Shown here one piece after another: positions 16,983 through 25,153 of a DNA stretch of 64,000 nt. The position numbers and the translations under genes were made by a program. The first letter of the stretch is position 1. Each line of letters starts with the position of its first letter. The stretch comes from Calidifontibacillus erzurumensis. Its GTDB lineage: Bacteria > Bacillota > Bacilli > Bacillales > Bacillaceae_J. The stretch is taken from the NCBI RefSeq assembly GCF_013303125.1, contig NZ_JABTTE010000008.1, forward strand, positions 1-64,000. Reading direction: 5' to 3'. The notes beneath the pieces are model-generated. The model searched no databases. It was not told the DNA's origin and saw only the letters and a list, made by a program, of their open reading frames with translations.

Positions 16983-17771
16983 TCACCCTTTCCTTTTCAG
17001 TAGGACGCTCAAACCGAATGAAAGTGCCACCCAAAACAAACAATCAATGACTAAAAATAAAACCGGCGACGCCCAAACCATTTTCTCCATCAGGCGTGAC
17101 ATATGATCGAGCGAAAAAACTCCTAAAGATGTTTCTAAATAAAATGGAATCGTATGAATCGGGTCTAAAAAATAAAAGATTGAAAATAATTGAACATTTT
17201 CGTAAGACACCGTTGGCAATAAATATAAAAATAACAAATCTACTAAATAAACGAAGAAAAACCATGTAAAAATATTTGCACCGATCAACTGCATCCTTGT
17301 ATTACAGATGCTTCCTAAAAAAATACCAATCTGATTGAAAATAATGAGCAAAAATACAATTGATAATAAGAAAGAAATAAAATAATGAACATTAAAATGG
17401 AAGAAAATTGTCATAAAAATTGCAAAAACGAAATACCAGAGAGCAAAAACTCCTAAAACAACAGCTTGAACAGCCAAGCTTTTCTTATATAAAAAACTTT
17501 GAAAAGACTCTTTCTTTGTCGTTAATATCATTAAAGTTTTTAATTCTTTTTCTTGAATAATTGAAAATGAAGCGATAAATATGCTTAATAAAGGTAAAAT
17601 AAACATATTCATTTCAAATAATGATAAAAGAAAAACGGTAAAGCCATGTTCGGTTGGCAATGAGCGGCCTTCAAGCAATATAAAAAACGATAATAAAACA
17701 ATCATCGAAAGCGCTAGCCAAATTCCTTTCCCGCGTGACTGTTCCTTCCATTCTTTCCAAATGTAATTCAT
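16983..17771 (-). CDS. nosY: NosY-type ABC permease
   Basis: The 262-residue membrane protein has about six hydrophobic segments, typical of the ABC-2 type permease NosY. ATG at 17771 has AAGGAG eight bases upstream and overlaps the nosD stop as ATGA; a longer in-frame extension to 17810 has no site. It pairs with the downstream ATPase. Function in NosZ maturation is inferred from family and operon position. Confidence 0.88.
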   Translation of the reverse strand: MNYIWKEWKEQSRGKGIWLALSMIVLLSFFILLEGRSLPTEHGFTVFLLSLFEMNMFILPLLSIFIASFSIIQEKELKTLMILTTKKESFQSFLYKKSLAVQAVVLGVFALWYFVFAIFMTIFFHFNVHYFISFLLSIVFLLIIFNQIGIFLGSICNTRMQLIGANIFTWFFFVYLVDLLFLYLLPTVSYENVQLFSIFYFLDPIHTIPFYLETSLGVFSLDHMSRLMEKMVWASPVLFLVIDCLFWVALSFGLSVLLKRKG

Positions 17772-19087
17772 TGTGCTCTTCTCCTTATGATTTTCCAGTA
17801 AACCAAGCATCCAGCTGATAGTAATAATGCAAAGCTCAAGTAAGAAACATTCATTCCCGATGGTCGATCCTTGTGTACAACTGGATAAGGATCGGTAACC
17901 ATCACTTGTTTTTTATTTAAAACTTCATTCATTTTTTCATAAATTTTAATCGCAGGGCTTTTTAAAAATAAATAAGCCAATTCATTTTCTTCGACTAATT
18001 GATATAACGAAGATCTATATTCAACAGGATCATCGCCAATTCCATTTTGATCTAAATCAAGCACCGGAATTGTATTGCCCCAATCATTTCCACGTTCATG
18101 TTCAAACCATTGATTTTTGTCTTTTCCGCCTAAAGTGAGAACAGCTGCAATATTATTTGTAAATTTATTGCCGCTAAAAATTTGTCCTGCGGAAGAAGAC
18201 CAAATTTCGATACCAATTTGATTTTGTAAAAATTCGTTATCTTTTACGATTGAATTTTGTGACTGATCAAAAAATATTCCACGTTGATTTTGAAAAAAGA
18301 AATTATTTTTAATTACCGTATCATCACTTGATTGCATTAATAGGCCGTACGATCGTGTCCCTTGATTTAATGTAAATTGATTGTTTTCCAAAATGGTTCC
18401 TTGCGATTCCATAATTGCTGCGCCACCAATATTGTAGCTAAACACATTATCATAAAATTCGTTATGATGAGAGTACATGTAATGTAAGCCGTATCTTGTA
18501 TGTTTAATATTGTTTCCTTTTGCAATGTTTTCATTGGAATAGTCAAAATAAATCCCATCTCTTGTACCTTCAACATAATTGTTAATCAGTTCATTTTTAT
18601 TTGAATAATACAAATGCAAGCCGTTTCCTTGTCCACCGATCTCACCATTTTTCATTCCGATAACCGTTACATTTTGGATTTTATTATTATGAGCTTGGCT
18701 TAAATATACACCGTGAAAACAATCGGTAATTTTTATATTTTCTACGGTATTACCCCCTTCCATAAGCTTAATCGCTGCATATTCTTCTCCTGAATTTCGG
18801 TCTTTGCCGCTATTTGTAACCGTTAAGTTTTTCAATGTTACGTTGGAAGCGTTCACAGTAATGACATTACCTTTTCCTTCCCCTTTAATAATGGTTTTTT
18901 CCGTGCCAATGATCGTAATTGGAGATGAAATAACGATGTTGCCTTCATATGTTTTTCCTTCCAGCTTTAAAACTCCATTTTCCGGCGTTTGATCTATTAA
19001 ATGTTGCAACGTTGTTTCAGCAAAAGTAATGCCATTTGCTGAAAACAACGCAAAAGAAATAATAAAAAAATATAAAAACTTCCTCAT
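17768..19087 (-). CDS. nosD: NosD copper-site maturation protein
   Basis: The 439-residue exported protein has a signal peptide at the N-terminus (MRKFLYFFIISFALF), then many right-handed beta-helix repeats of the CASH/NosD type (repeated N-x-I/V-x-N-N strands such as GLHLYYSN, GIYFDYSN, GLHYMYSH, GLLMQSS, GIFFDQS, GIEIWSSSA), and a C-terminal membrane anchor (about 415-435). It acts outside the membrane with NosYF. It overlaps nosY by 4 bp and nosB by 4 bp. Confidence 0.92.
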   Translation of the reverse strand: MRKFLYFFIISFALFSANGITFAETTLQHLIDQTPENGVLKLEGKTYEGNIVISSPITIIGTEKTIIKGEGKGNVITVNASNVTLKNLTVTNSGKDRNSGEEYAAIKLMEGGNTVENIKITDCFHGVYLSQAHNNKIQNVTVIGMKNGEIGGQGNGLHLYYSNKNELINNYVEGTRDGIYFDYSNENIAKGNNIKHTRYGLHYMYSHHNEFYDNVFSYNIGGAAIMESQGTILENNQFTLNQGTRSYGLLMQSSDDTVIKNNFFFQNQRGIFFDQSQNSIVKDNEFLQNQIGIEIWSSSAGQIFSGNKFTNNIAAVLTLGGKDKNQWFEHERGNDWGNTIPVLDLDQNGIGDDPVEYRSSLYQLVEENELAYLFLKSPAIKIYEKMNEVLNKKQVMVTDPYPVVHKDRPSGMNVSYLSFALLLSAGCLVYWKIIRRRAQ

Positions 19088-19653
19088 TGTGCTCGGTCCT
19101 TCCAAAGAGGTATGATCATTAAAATAAAGGCAAGGCCAATAATAAAAGTACCTGTTGTAAAATAGCTATTTGTAACAAAATTAGCAATCGTATTATGACC
19201 TAAAACAGGAGGAACAAAAGGATCTACATCGATCGGAGCACTAGGGTCCAAGTTTGTTCCATAACTTTTTAGCCAGCGGTGAATATCATAAACTCCCAAA
19301 ATACCGCCGATGACAAATAATCCAAGTAACCCATACAACAATTTTTTATTGCGGACAATTCCAACAACAAGGGTAATGATAGCAAATCCACCGATCAAAT
19401 ATGGCAAGTAGTTCAATTCAGGAAAATTTTCTTCACTAAATTCTTTCATGCCGATATAATGGTTTAATCCATTAATAATTGCTACATCATTTTCATTTTC
19501 CAATTTATACGGGTATACAATAATATCTAACCCTTCCGGATACTGCGGTGCATAAAACTTCATTCCCCACCAAGGAAAGAAAATAGAGAGAAATAATAAC
19601 CCCGCAGCAACAATTAATAATACCATTGAAGGTACTGAAAGTTTTTTTGACAT
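19084..19653 (-). CDS. nosB: NosB-like membrane protein
   Basis: A 189-residue protein with four hydrophobic segments (about 8-28, 83-102, 105-123, 165-184) and a long extracytoplasmic loop containing FFPWWGMKFYAPQYPEGL. It sits between nosZ and nosD, the position occupied by the NosB membrane protein typical of clade II nos loci. The symbol rests on position and topology; I cannot compare sequences here. ATG follows GAGGG. Confidence 0.65.
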   Translation of the reverse strand: MSKKLSVPSMVLLIVAAGLLFLSIFFPWWGMKFYAPQYPEGLDIIVYPYKLENENDVAIINGLNHYIGMKEFSEENFPELNYLPYLIGGFAIITLVVGIVRNKKLLYGLLGLFVIGGILGVYDIHRWLKSYGTNLDPSAPIDVDPFVPPVLGHNTIANFVTNSYFTTGTFIIGLAFILMIIPLWKDRAQ

Positions 19654-19677
19654 CTCAATCCCTCACAATTTTTAGAA

Positions 19678-19709
19678 AGAGGGGAGTACTTTTTCAGTAC
19701 TCCCTCTAT
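19678..19709 (-). terminator. Intercistronic hairpin between nosZ and nosB
   Basis: AGAGGGAGTACT and AGTACTCCCCTCT (minus strand) form a strong stem with a 4-5 base loop only 5-35 bases past the nosZ stop, followed by a weak T tract inside the operon. It probably attenuates read-through or protects the nosCZ message. Confidence 0.75.
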
Positions 19710-19713
19710 TTCA

Positions 19714-21591
19714 TTAATTTTTTGGTTTAACTAACAAATATCCGCTCATTTCTTGGTGTAATGCAGAACAGAAGTTTGTACAATATAACGGATATGTTCC
19801 TGCTTTATTTGCTGTGAACTCAACTGTGCTTGTTTGACCTGGCTGTACTTCAATGTTCAAGTTGTATTGGTTGATGGCGAAACCGTGTGTAATATCTTCA
19901 TCAAAGTCAATGTTTGTTAAGTGTACAAATACTTTATCGCCTTCATTAACTTCAATGACATCTGGGCGTTTTGCCTTCGCATCAAAGATAAATTTTGAAC
20001 GCATTGCGATACCGTATACATGTACTTCATTGCCTTTACGTTCAATGCGAGTTTGGTCTTGACTATAAACGGCGTATGGATTGTTTGGATCTTTATCATA
20101 TACTTCAATCGTTTTAATCTTGTCAGCTTTAATCATTTGTGCATAGTGCGGCTCTGGATTTACAGGTGCTGATTGAATAACTTCCATTTTTGGTCCTGAT
20201 AAGTCAATCAACTGCATAGATTCTGGATGTGAAGGACCGACAGATAAATAAGAGTCTTTAGCAATTTTGTTTAGAGCAACAATATATTTGCCATCAGGTG
20301 ATACAGTGTCACCTTCCGCTGCAACTGAGTGACCTGGTGAATATTGAACTGGAACACGGTCTAATGTTTCACCAGTATTTGGATCCCACTTCACAATTTC
20401 TGAAGAAATGAACATTGTTGTATAAGCCATTCCTTTATCATCGAATTGGGTATGAAGAGGGCCAAGGGCGTTTTCTGGGTTCACTTCACGTTCCATTACA
20501 GATTCATAATTTAAGATTGGAATTCCATATTTTTCACCAGAGAATTCTTGATTTTCAATGGCTTTAAATGCTTTTTCAAAAGAGAATACTGTCAATGCTG
20601 GCGCAAGTTTTCCTGAAGCGATAAATCTTGTACCATCTGGCGTTACGTCTACACCGTGTGGTGATTTAGCAACCGGTACTAAATAAATACCGCCCTTATG
20701 TTTACTAGGGAAAATAATTTTTTGGCCATTTACTTCTTCATATTGGCCTTCAGCTACCATTTTTTCTAGCTCTTTCCAGTTAAAGAGAACGATAAAGTCA
20801 CGGTCAGCTTGAGATGCATTTATCTCTAGATTTGTTGTTGCTTCTTCTGTATTATAAGTAGTGACGACTGCCCAACCATGAGAAGGTCCTTTACCAGCAT
20901 CTGATAGGTCATAGCTCCAAGGTGGAAGAGCAACTTGCCATGCTATGCTAAGCTTTTCTTTTTCTTCGTCAAATTGTACGGCACTCATTACACCATAATA
21001 TTTAGAGCTATACTCATCCAAAGATGCATAAGCACTGCCCAAAGGTACAGAGAAACGTGTTGGCAAGAACATGTACTCTGTATTTTCAGTTACGAACATT
21101 GCACAGTGCGGGCCACTTGTGTTGGGCACTTCAATAATATCTTTAACTGTAAACGTTTTTAAATCCATGACGGCTGCACGGCTATTAGCTACGTCAGTAG
21201 CAAACATCCATTTTCCATCATAATCGCCGTTTGTTTCAGAAAATGCTGGGTGGTGAAGGTCGCCCCAAGTATAGTCGCCCAATAATTCTAAAGATTCTTT
21301 AGACCAGCCCCAGCCCGTTGCTGAATCTTGAGAGAATACTGGAACAGTCCGAATATGACGCATGGATGGAACACCATAAATAAACATTTGGCCAGAGTGT
21401 CCACCTGATGCGAATAAATAGTATTCATCTTGTTCGCCAAATGGTACATAGACCTTTTCAGCATTTGTTTTTGTCGTTGAGGATGTGTTTGCATCCGATC
21501 TCGGTCCAACATCTGTTGATGCAAAAAAGACCGTTGAAGCTAATACACCAGCAACTAAACCGGTGACTGCAGGAATAATTCCTTTTTTCAT
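19714..21591 (-). CDS. nosZ: Nitrous oxide reductase, clade II (Sec-exported)
   Basis: The 625-residue enzyme reduces N2O to N2. The N-terminus (MKKGIIPAVTGLVAG) is a Sec signal without a twin-arginine motif. The propeller supplies seven candidate CuZ histidines in DLHHP, GPHCAM, SPHGVDV, GPLHTQF, SPGHSV and EPHYAQ. The C-terminal cupredoxin domain has the CuA motif C-x3-C-x3-H-x2-M (CTNFCSALHQEM). The start at 21591 follows AGGAGG; an upstream in-frame start at 21600 is inferior. It follows the cytochrome c gene by 15 bp. Confidence 0.97.
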   Translation of the reverse strand: MKKGIIPAVTGLVAGVLASTVFFASTDVGPRSDANTSSTTKTNAEKVYVPFGEQDEYYLFASGGHSGQMFIYGVPSMRHIRTVPVFSQDSATGWGWSKESLELLGDYTWGDLHHPAFSETNGDYDGKWMFATDVANSRAAVMDLKTFTVKDIIEVPNTSGPHCAMFVTENTEYMFLPTRFSVPLGSAYASLDEYSSKYYGVMSAVQFDEEKEKLSIAWQVALPPWSYDLSDAGKGPSHGWAVVTTYNTEEATTNLEINASQADRDFIVLFNWKELEKMVAEGQYEEVNGQKIIFPSKHKGGIYLVPVAKSPHGVDVTPDGTRFIASGKLAPALTVFSFEKAFKAIENQEFSGEKYGIPILNYESVMEREVNPENALGPLHTQFDDKGMAYTTMFISSEIVKWDPNTGETLDRVPVQYSPGHSVAAEGDTVSPDGKYIVALNKIAKDSYLSVGPSHPESMQLIDLSGPKMEVIQSAPVNPEPHYAQMIKADKIKTIEVYDKDPNNPYAVYSQDQTRIERKGNEVHVYGIAMRSKFIFDAKAKRPDVIEVNEGDKVFVHLTNIDFDEDITHGFAINQYNLNIEVQPGQTSTVEFTANKAGTYPLYCTNFCSALHQEMSGYLLVKPKN

Positions 21592-21606
21592 AAAATGCAC
21601 CTCCTA

Positions 21607-22065
21607 TTATTTTTCACTAGCAATTTTTAACGCTTCTACAATTTGATTAATTTCATCGTCTGTTAATGGATTGCCGCCCATAACTGAAGACATAACGGCT
21701 GTTGTTGGCTCTTTCAAAAATTCATTGATTGGTTTGCCATGTTTGTCTTGAACGTTAGCATATGCTTGGGATAAGTCTGGGCCTGTTGTGCCGCCTGTTA
21801 GGCCAAGTTTTTCAACAGAGTGACAAGCAAGACAACCTTTTTGGCTAATGATCTCTCCTTCAGCAGAAACTGCTGTTGCTCCTCCAGAATTAGATCCCTC
21901 CGATTCATTTGTAGCTGGCTCATTTCCAGCATTATTTGCTTCTTCAGTTTCAGCTGGAGTTGGAGCTGCCACGTCATCCGTTCCTTTCATTGTTTGACTA
22001 ACTAAGTAACCTCCACCAAAACCTATAAGAGCGAATACTAAAAAGATAATGATTGCATTTTTCAC
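21607..22065 (-). CDS. nosC: Membrane-anchored monohaem cytochrome c of the nos operon
   Basis: A 152-residue protein with one N-terminal membrane segment (IIIFLVFALIGFGGGYLV), an acidic/Asn-rich linker (about 30-70) and a class I cytochrome c domain with CLACHS haem motif and VMGGNPL providing the methionine ligand. It is the probable electron donor to NosZ from the quinol pool. GTG at 22065 follows AAAGGAGGGG; the longer TTG-initiated frame to 22110 overlaps the promoter -10 and is rejected. First gene of the operon. Confidence 0.88.
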   Translation of the reverse strand: MKNAIIIFLVFALIGFGGGYLVSQTMKGTDDVAAPTPAETEEANNAGNEPATNESEGSNSGGATAVSAEGEIISQKGCLACHSVEKLGLTGGTTGPDLSQAYANVQDKHGKPINEFLKEPTTAVMSSVMGGNPLTDDEINQIVEALKIASEK

Positions 22066-22110
22066 ACTGTCCCCTCCTTTCAGATCATCGTAGGTGTGAT
22101 ACATTTCCAA

Positions 22111-22116
22111 TCTTAA
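22111..22116 (-). promoter_or_regulatory. -10 box of the nos operon
   Basis: TAAGAT on the minus strand, beginning 28.5 bp from the centre of the operator at 22136-22153. Expected start of transcription near 22104. Confidence 0.65.
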
Positions 22117-22135
22117 TCTTTAAAAACAAAAACAC

Positions 22136-22153
22136 GCGTGATATCCATCACGC
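22136..22153 (-). promoter_or_regulatory. Crp/Fnr operator of the nos operon
   Basis: GCGTGATATCCATCACGC has perfect 6-bp arms and fits GTGA-N6-TCAC. It is centred about 40.5 bp upstream of the inferred start, the class II activator position. Confidence 0.8.
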
Positions 22154-22175
22154 TTTGATTAAATGTCAAAACTCT

Positions 22176-22204
22176 TTCACAATTACTTCACAAGATGTTC
22201 ACAA
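22176..22204 (-). promoter_or_regulatory. Three TTGTGAA repeats phased at 11 bp upstream of nos promoter
   Basis: On the minus strand TTGTGAA occurs at 22198-22204, 22187-22193 and 22176-22182, an exact 11-bp period placing all on one DNA face. The unit matches the TTTGTGAAT-type site of B. subtilis ResD. It lies 23-51 bp beyond the Crp/Fnr operator. ResD binding is inferred. Confidence 0.6.
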
Positions 22205-22410
22205 TGACAAAAAAGTGTATTTAAAATAAAAAAAATTAGCTTCCTAATGGAAACTAATGAAATTAGTGGGTAAGTTGTACATTAATTTCGAGAAAAAACT
22301 TCCATGAGCTTTTAACCACAATTCGAGCATGAAAATCTGTTGTCATTGCTGTATTTTCACAGTAAACAACCATGGGCTTTTGCTGACAATCCTCCTTTTT
22401 TTCATATAAA
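22205..22410. repeat. Dispersed repeat with about 68-bp period (copy near SCO gene)
   Basis: From 22303 a unit CATGAGCTTTTAACCACAA ... ATGAAAAT ... GTATTTTCACAGTAAACAAC runs to 22370 and a partial second unit CATGGGCTTTTG starts at 22371. Related units occur at 44664 and 44731. The stretch 22205-22302 holds nothing I can identify. Confidence 0.55.
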
Positions 22411-22457
22411 AAACAGCGAATTGGAGACCTCACTAGTTTCTCAATCCGCTGTTTTTT
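22411..22457. repeat. 47-bp palindromic repeat, copy 1 (terminator-like)
   Basis: AAACAGCGAATTGGAGA and TTTCTCAATCCGCTGTTT form a long hairpin around CCTCACTAG, followed by T. Very similar elements lie at 33412 and 49671. Here it sits downstream of the SCO gene and could terminate it. Confidence 0.7.
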
Positions 22458-22488
22458 TGGACAAGGTTGCCTAATGAAAAATTTAATT

Positions 22489-23076
22489 TTATTTTGTCAA
22501 AGCTTTTAAATCTGAAATAATTTCGTCATACGGAACATCTAAGCCATTATAGCCTTTCACTATGATGCCATCTTGATTTATTAAATAGATTTTCGTACTG
22601 TGTAAAAATTGGTCGCTTCCCGGATCTGCTTCGGCAGGCGCTTTGAAAGCTTTTGCCAAATCTTTTATTTCCTCTTCGGTATATCCTGTAAGGAAATGCC
22701 AATTTGAAAAGTCTGCTTGGAATTTACCAGCAAATTCTTTCAGCGTTTCTGGTGTATCCCTTGAAGGATCGACACTGAACGATACGATTTGTGCATCAAT
22801 TTTTTCTTCAGCCATTTTTTGTTGCACTCTTGCCATATTGGCTGTCATCGGTGGACATGCGGTATCGCAATTCGTAAAAATAAAATTGGCAAGCCAGACT
22901 TTTCCTTTTAAATCCGCAAGACTTACTTGCTTTTCGTCTTGATTAATATACGAAAAATCTTTCATCGGCCAATCGTAAGTTGCTTCAAACTTTGGCTTGC
23001 CGCAAGACGATAAAGCTAATAAAGAAAAAATCATTGCAAATACCATCGCTTTGAAGCGCCATCTTTTTTTCTTCAT
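22489..23076 (-). CDS. SCO1/SenC-family copper chaperone lipoprotein
   Basis: A 195-residue thioredoxin-fold lipoprotein (lipobox ALSSCG) with the copper-binding CxxxC motif in NCDTACPP and the distal histidine in FLHSTKIYL. SCO proteins load the CuA site of cytochrome oxidase; in this neighbourhood the CuA site of NosZ is an alternative client. Monocistronic, separated from the nos promoter by 400 bp and in the same orientation. Confidence 0.88.
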   Translation of the reverse strand: MKKKRWRFKAMVFAMIFSLLALSSCGKPKFEATYDWPMKDFSYINQDEKQVSLADLKGKVWLANFIFTNCDTACPPMTANMARVQQKMAEEKIDAQIVSFSVDPSRDTPETLKEFAGKFQADFSNWHFLTGYTEEEIKDLAKAFKAPAEADPGSDQFLHSTKIYLINQDGIIVKGYNGLDVPYDEIISDLKALTK

Positions 23077-23116
23077 TTATTCTTTTTCCCTCAACTTTCA
23101 TTTATTTTTACACTTT

Positions 23117-23131
23117 ACATATTATATCAAA
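23117..23131 (-). promoter_or_regulatory. Extended -10 promoter of the SCO gene
   Basis: On the minus strand TTTGATATAATATG contains TATAAT with an upstream TG-like extension about 45 bp before the start. No clear -35. Confidence 0.4.
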
Positions 23132-23230
23132 ATGATAGAAGATTATTTGAGTAAATTGTGAAAGTTATCTATTAAAATAAAATTTTACAAATCGAGAGAA
23201 AACAGCTTTGTTCTCTTTAGACAAGTGAAA

Positions 23231-23273
23231 AGAGGCAAGGGAAGGAAGTGAAAAATTCCTATCGCTTGCCTCT
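23231..23273 (-). terminator. Terminator of the CoA-transferase operon
   Basis: AGAGGCAAG (23231-23239) pairs with CTTGCCTCT (23265-23273) about 20 bp past the last stop. Confidence 0.65.
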
Positions 23274-23293
23274 CTACTATTTTGGTGAAAAGA

Positions 23294-24091
23294 CTATTTA
23301 TCATTTTTTCCTAATACGATGCCAGTTTTATCTAATTGATGTAAAATCTCTATTTCTTCACTCGTTGGTTCTGGGAAATAGCTCCAATTCGGGTCAATTT
23401 CAATTTCGAAACTACTATTTTCTTTAACATCGTCTAATGTAACACCTTCGTATAGATGTAGGAGCTTCATCCGCTTTGTTTCTTCTGAAAATCCATAGAT
23501 TCCAAGTTGAGTAATGACACGGTATGGACCCGTATTTTTTGGCAATCCATGTTTTTCACGTTCTCCCGGGCCTGAGAAATAGCCTGGACTTGTAAAGAAA
23601 TCTAGCTTTTCAACAAATTTACGTTTATCTTGGCTCATTAAAATAATATTCCGCCAGCAAAACGAAGCGATATCAGCACCGCCGCCGGAACCTGGCAGAC
23701 GCACTTTCGTATCTTCCCATGTTCCGATTAATGTAGAGTTTAAATTTCCATATACATCAATTTGAGCGCCCCCTAAAAATCCATATTCAATAAAGCCAGC
23801 TTGAGCTAAACTCATGACATAATCCATGGAACCAACGATTACACCATTTTCATAAGTCATTGATTCACTAACTTGAATAGGCAAACGCTCAGTCGGTTGG
23901 CCGCCGATTCCGCCGCCCTCATAGATTGTTAATAAACCTTTAGCATGTGTTTTTTGGGCAAAAACCGCTGCTAAAAGAGGCATTCCTGTACCAACAAACA
24001 CACTTTTATCATCTTCAAGAACTTTTGCAGCTGCAATAATCATTCTATCGGCAGCTGTAACTTTATAATCTTTCTCAATGGCTGTTGTCAT
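23294..24091 (-). CDS. Class I CoA-transferase, beta-type subunit
   Basis: The 265-residue subunit is related to glutaconate CoA-transferase beta and IpdB. Visible are IYEGGGIGGQPTERLP (the region where family I places its catalytic glutamate), MDYVMSLAQAGFIEYGFLGGAQIDVYGNLNST and a glycine-rich LPGSGGGADIAS. It is translationally coupled to the alpha subunit by ATGA. It could move CoA between acids or, as in IpdAB, hydrolyse a ring of a CoA thioester. The substrate is unknown. Confidence 0.8.
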   Translation of the reverse strand: MTTAIEKDYKVTAADRMIIAAAKVLEDDKSVFVGTGMPLLAAVFAQKTHAKGLLTIYEGGGIGGQPTERLPIQVSESMTYENGVIVGSMDYVMSLAQAGFIEYGFLGGAQIDVYGNLNSTLIGTWEDTKVRLPGSGGGADIASFCWRNIILMSQDKRKFVEKLDFFTSPGYFSGPGEREKHGLPKNTGPYRVITQLGIYGFSEETKRMKLLHLYEGVTLDDVKENSSFEIEIDPNWSYFPEPTSEEIEILHQLDKTGIVLGKNDK

Positions 24092-25113
24092 TTTAACGCA
24101 CCTCTCGTAGAAACTGTTGGATGTGGAATCGTTCTGTTTTCAATATTTTCAAGCTCTCTTAATTTTGCGATTCCTCCAATTTTTTCTAAGTATTCATAAT
24201 GATCTTTTGTTGAACGTATAAATTCATCTAAATATTGTTGGACGCCTTCATCACTTGCTGAAGCTTTTAACCATTTCATCCAATGTTCTTCATCGAATGA
24301 ATATAAATATGGAACTTGATTTGGATGGGAACCATATGGAACTTCAACAACGGCATCGACTACGAAAAATGGAATTTTAGTTAAGTCCGGACGTTTTTGA
24401 ATTTCTTCCTCCGGCACAATTTTTTCAGCAGTAACGATTACTTTTTTAGCTGCATGTGCAAGATCGACATCAAGAGTAATATTTCCATCGATTTGGCAGT
24501 TACCATACTTGTCCGCACGGTGGACATGGATGATGGCTATATCAGGATAGCAAGCTGGCAAAAGATTTATTTTTTCACCAGAAAATGGATCCTCAATCAC
24601 TTTTGCACCGCTATAATGAAGGGTATCTGTGCCTAGCGCTGTTCTTGTAGGAAAGAATGAAATTCCTCTTGCAGCCGCTGAGAAGCGCCATTGGAAACCT
24701 GCATTTGTCATTTCTGATAAAATTTTTAAAGAACCATTTTTTACGGCGCGTCTTGAAGCTGGACACAATCCGCGCACTTCATCACCGAATCCGTATGCGA
24801 TTTCCGCTTTTGTAATTAAGCCTGCAGCGGCCAACAGCTGCCAATCATGTTGTGAACCTTTAGCAGCAACTGTCAAATCCCCGATGTTTTGGCGAATAAT
24901 TTCGTAAACAGCAGCCATTGGATTGCGAACAGATCCTAGTCCGCTAAAAACGATGTAATCACCTTGATTGACGTAATTTTTTATTGCTTCTTTTAATTCC
25001 GTTCTTTTATCATATTTTTTTGCTGATTTATGTTGACGACGGTATTCTCTTATTTCATCGGTTGGTGCCCAGCCATATAAATAAAGGTTTTCAGCATTTG
25101 CATTTTCACTCAT
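24088..25113 (-). CDS. Class I CoA-transferase, alpha-type subunit
   Basis: The 341-residue subunit is related to glutaconate CoA-transferase alpha and IpdA (IVFSGLGSVRNPMAAVYEI near residue 60, ACYPDIAIIHVHRADKYGNCQI, AAKKVIVTAEKIVPEEEI). ATG at 25113 is preceded by AAAGGAG; a GTG frame to 25134 overlaps that site. The order enoyl-CoA hydratase, alpha, beta forms one operon, suggesting degradation of a cyclic or dicarboxylic acyl-CoA. No regulator is adjacent. Confidence 0.8.
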   Translation of the reverse strand: MSENANAENLYLYGWAPTDEIREYRRQHKSAKKYDKRTELKEAIKNYVNQGDYIVFSGLGSVRNPMAAVYEIIRQNIGDLTVAAKGSQHDWQLLAAAGLITKAEIAYGFGDEVRGLCPASRRAVKNGSLKILSEMTNAGFQWRFSAAARGISFFPTRTALGTDTLHYSGAKVIEDPFSGEKINLLPACYPDIAIIHVHRADKYGNCQIDGNITLDVDLAHAAKKVIVTAEKIVPEEEIQKRPDLTKIPFFVVDAVVEVPYGSHPNQVPYLYSFDEEHWMKWLKASASDEGVQQYLDEFIRSTKDHYEYLEKIGGIAKLRELENIENRTIPHPTVSTRGALK

Positions 25114-25153
25114 CTTACAGTTTTCTCCTTTCACCTAGATTACTGGGAATTTC

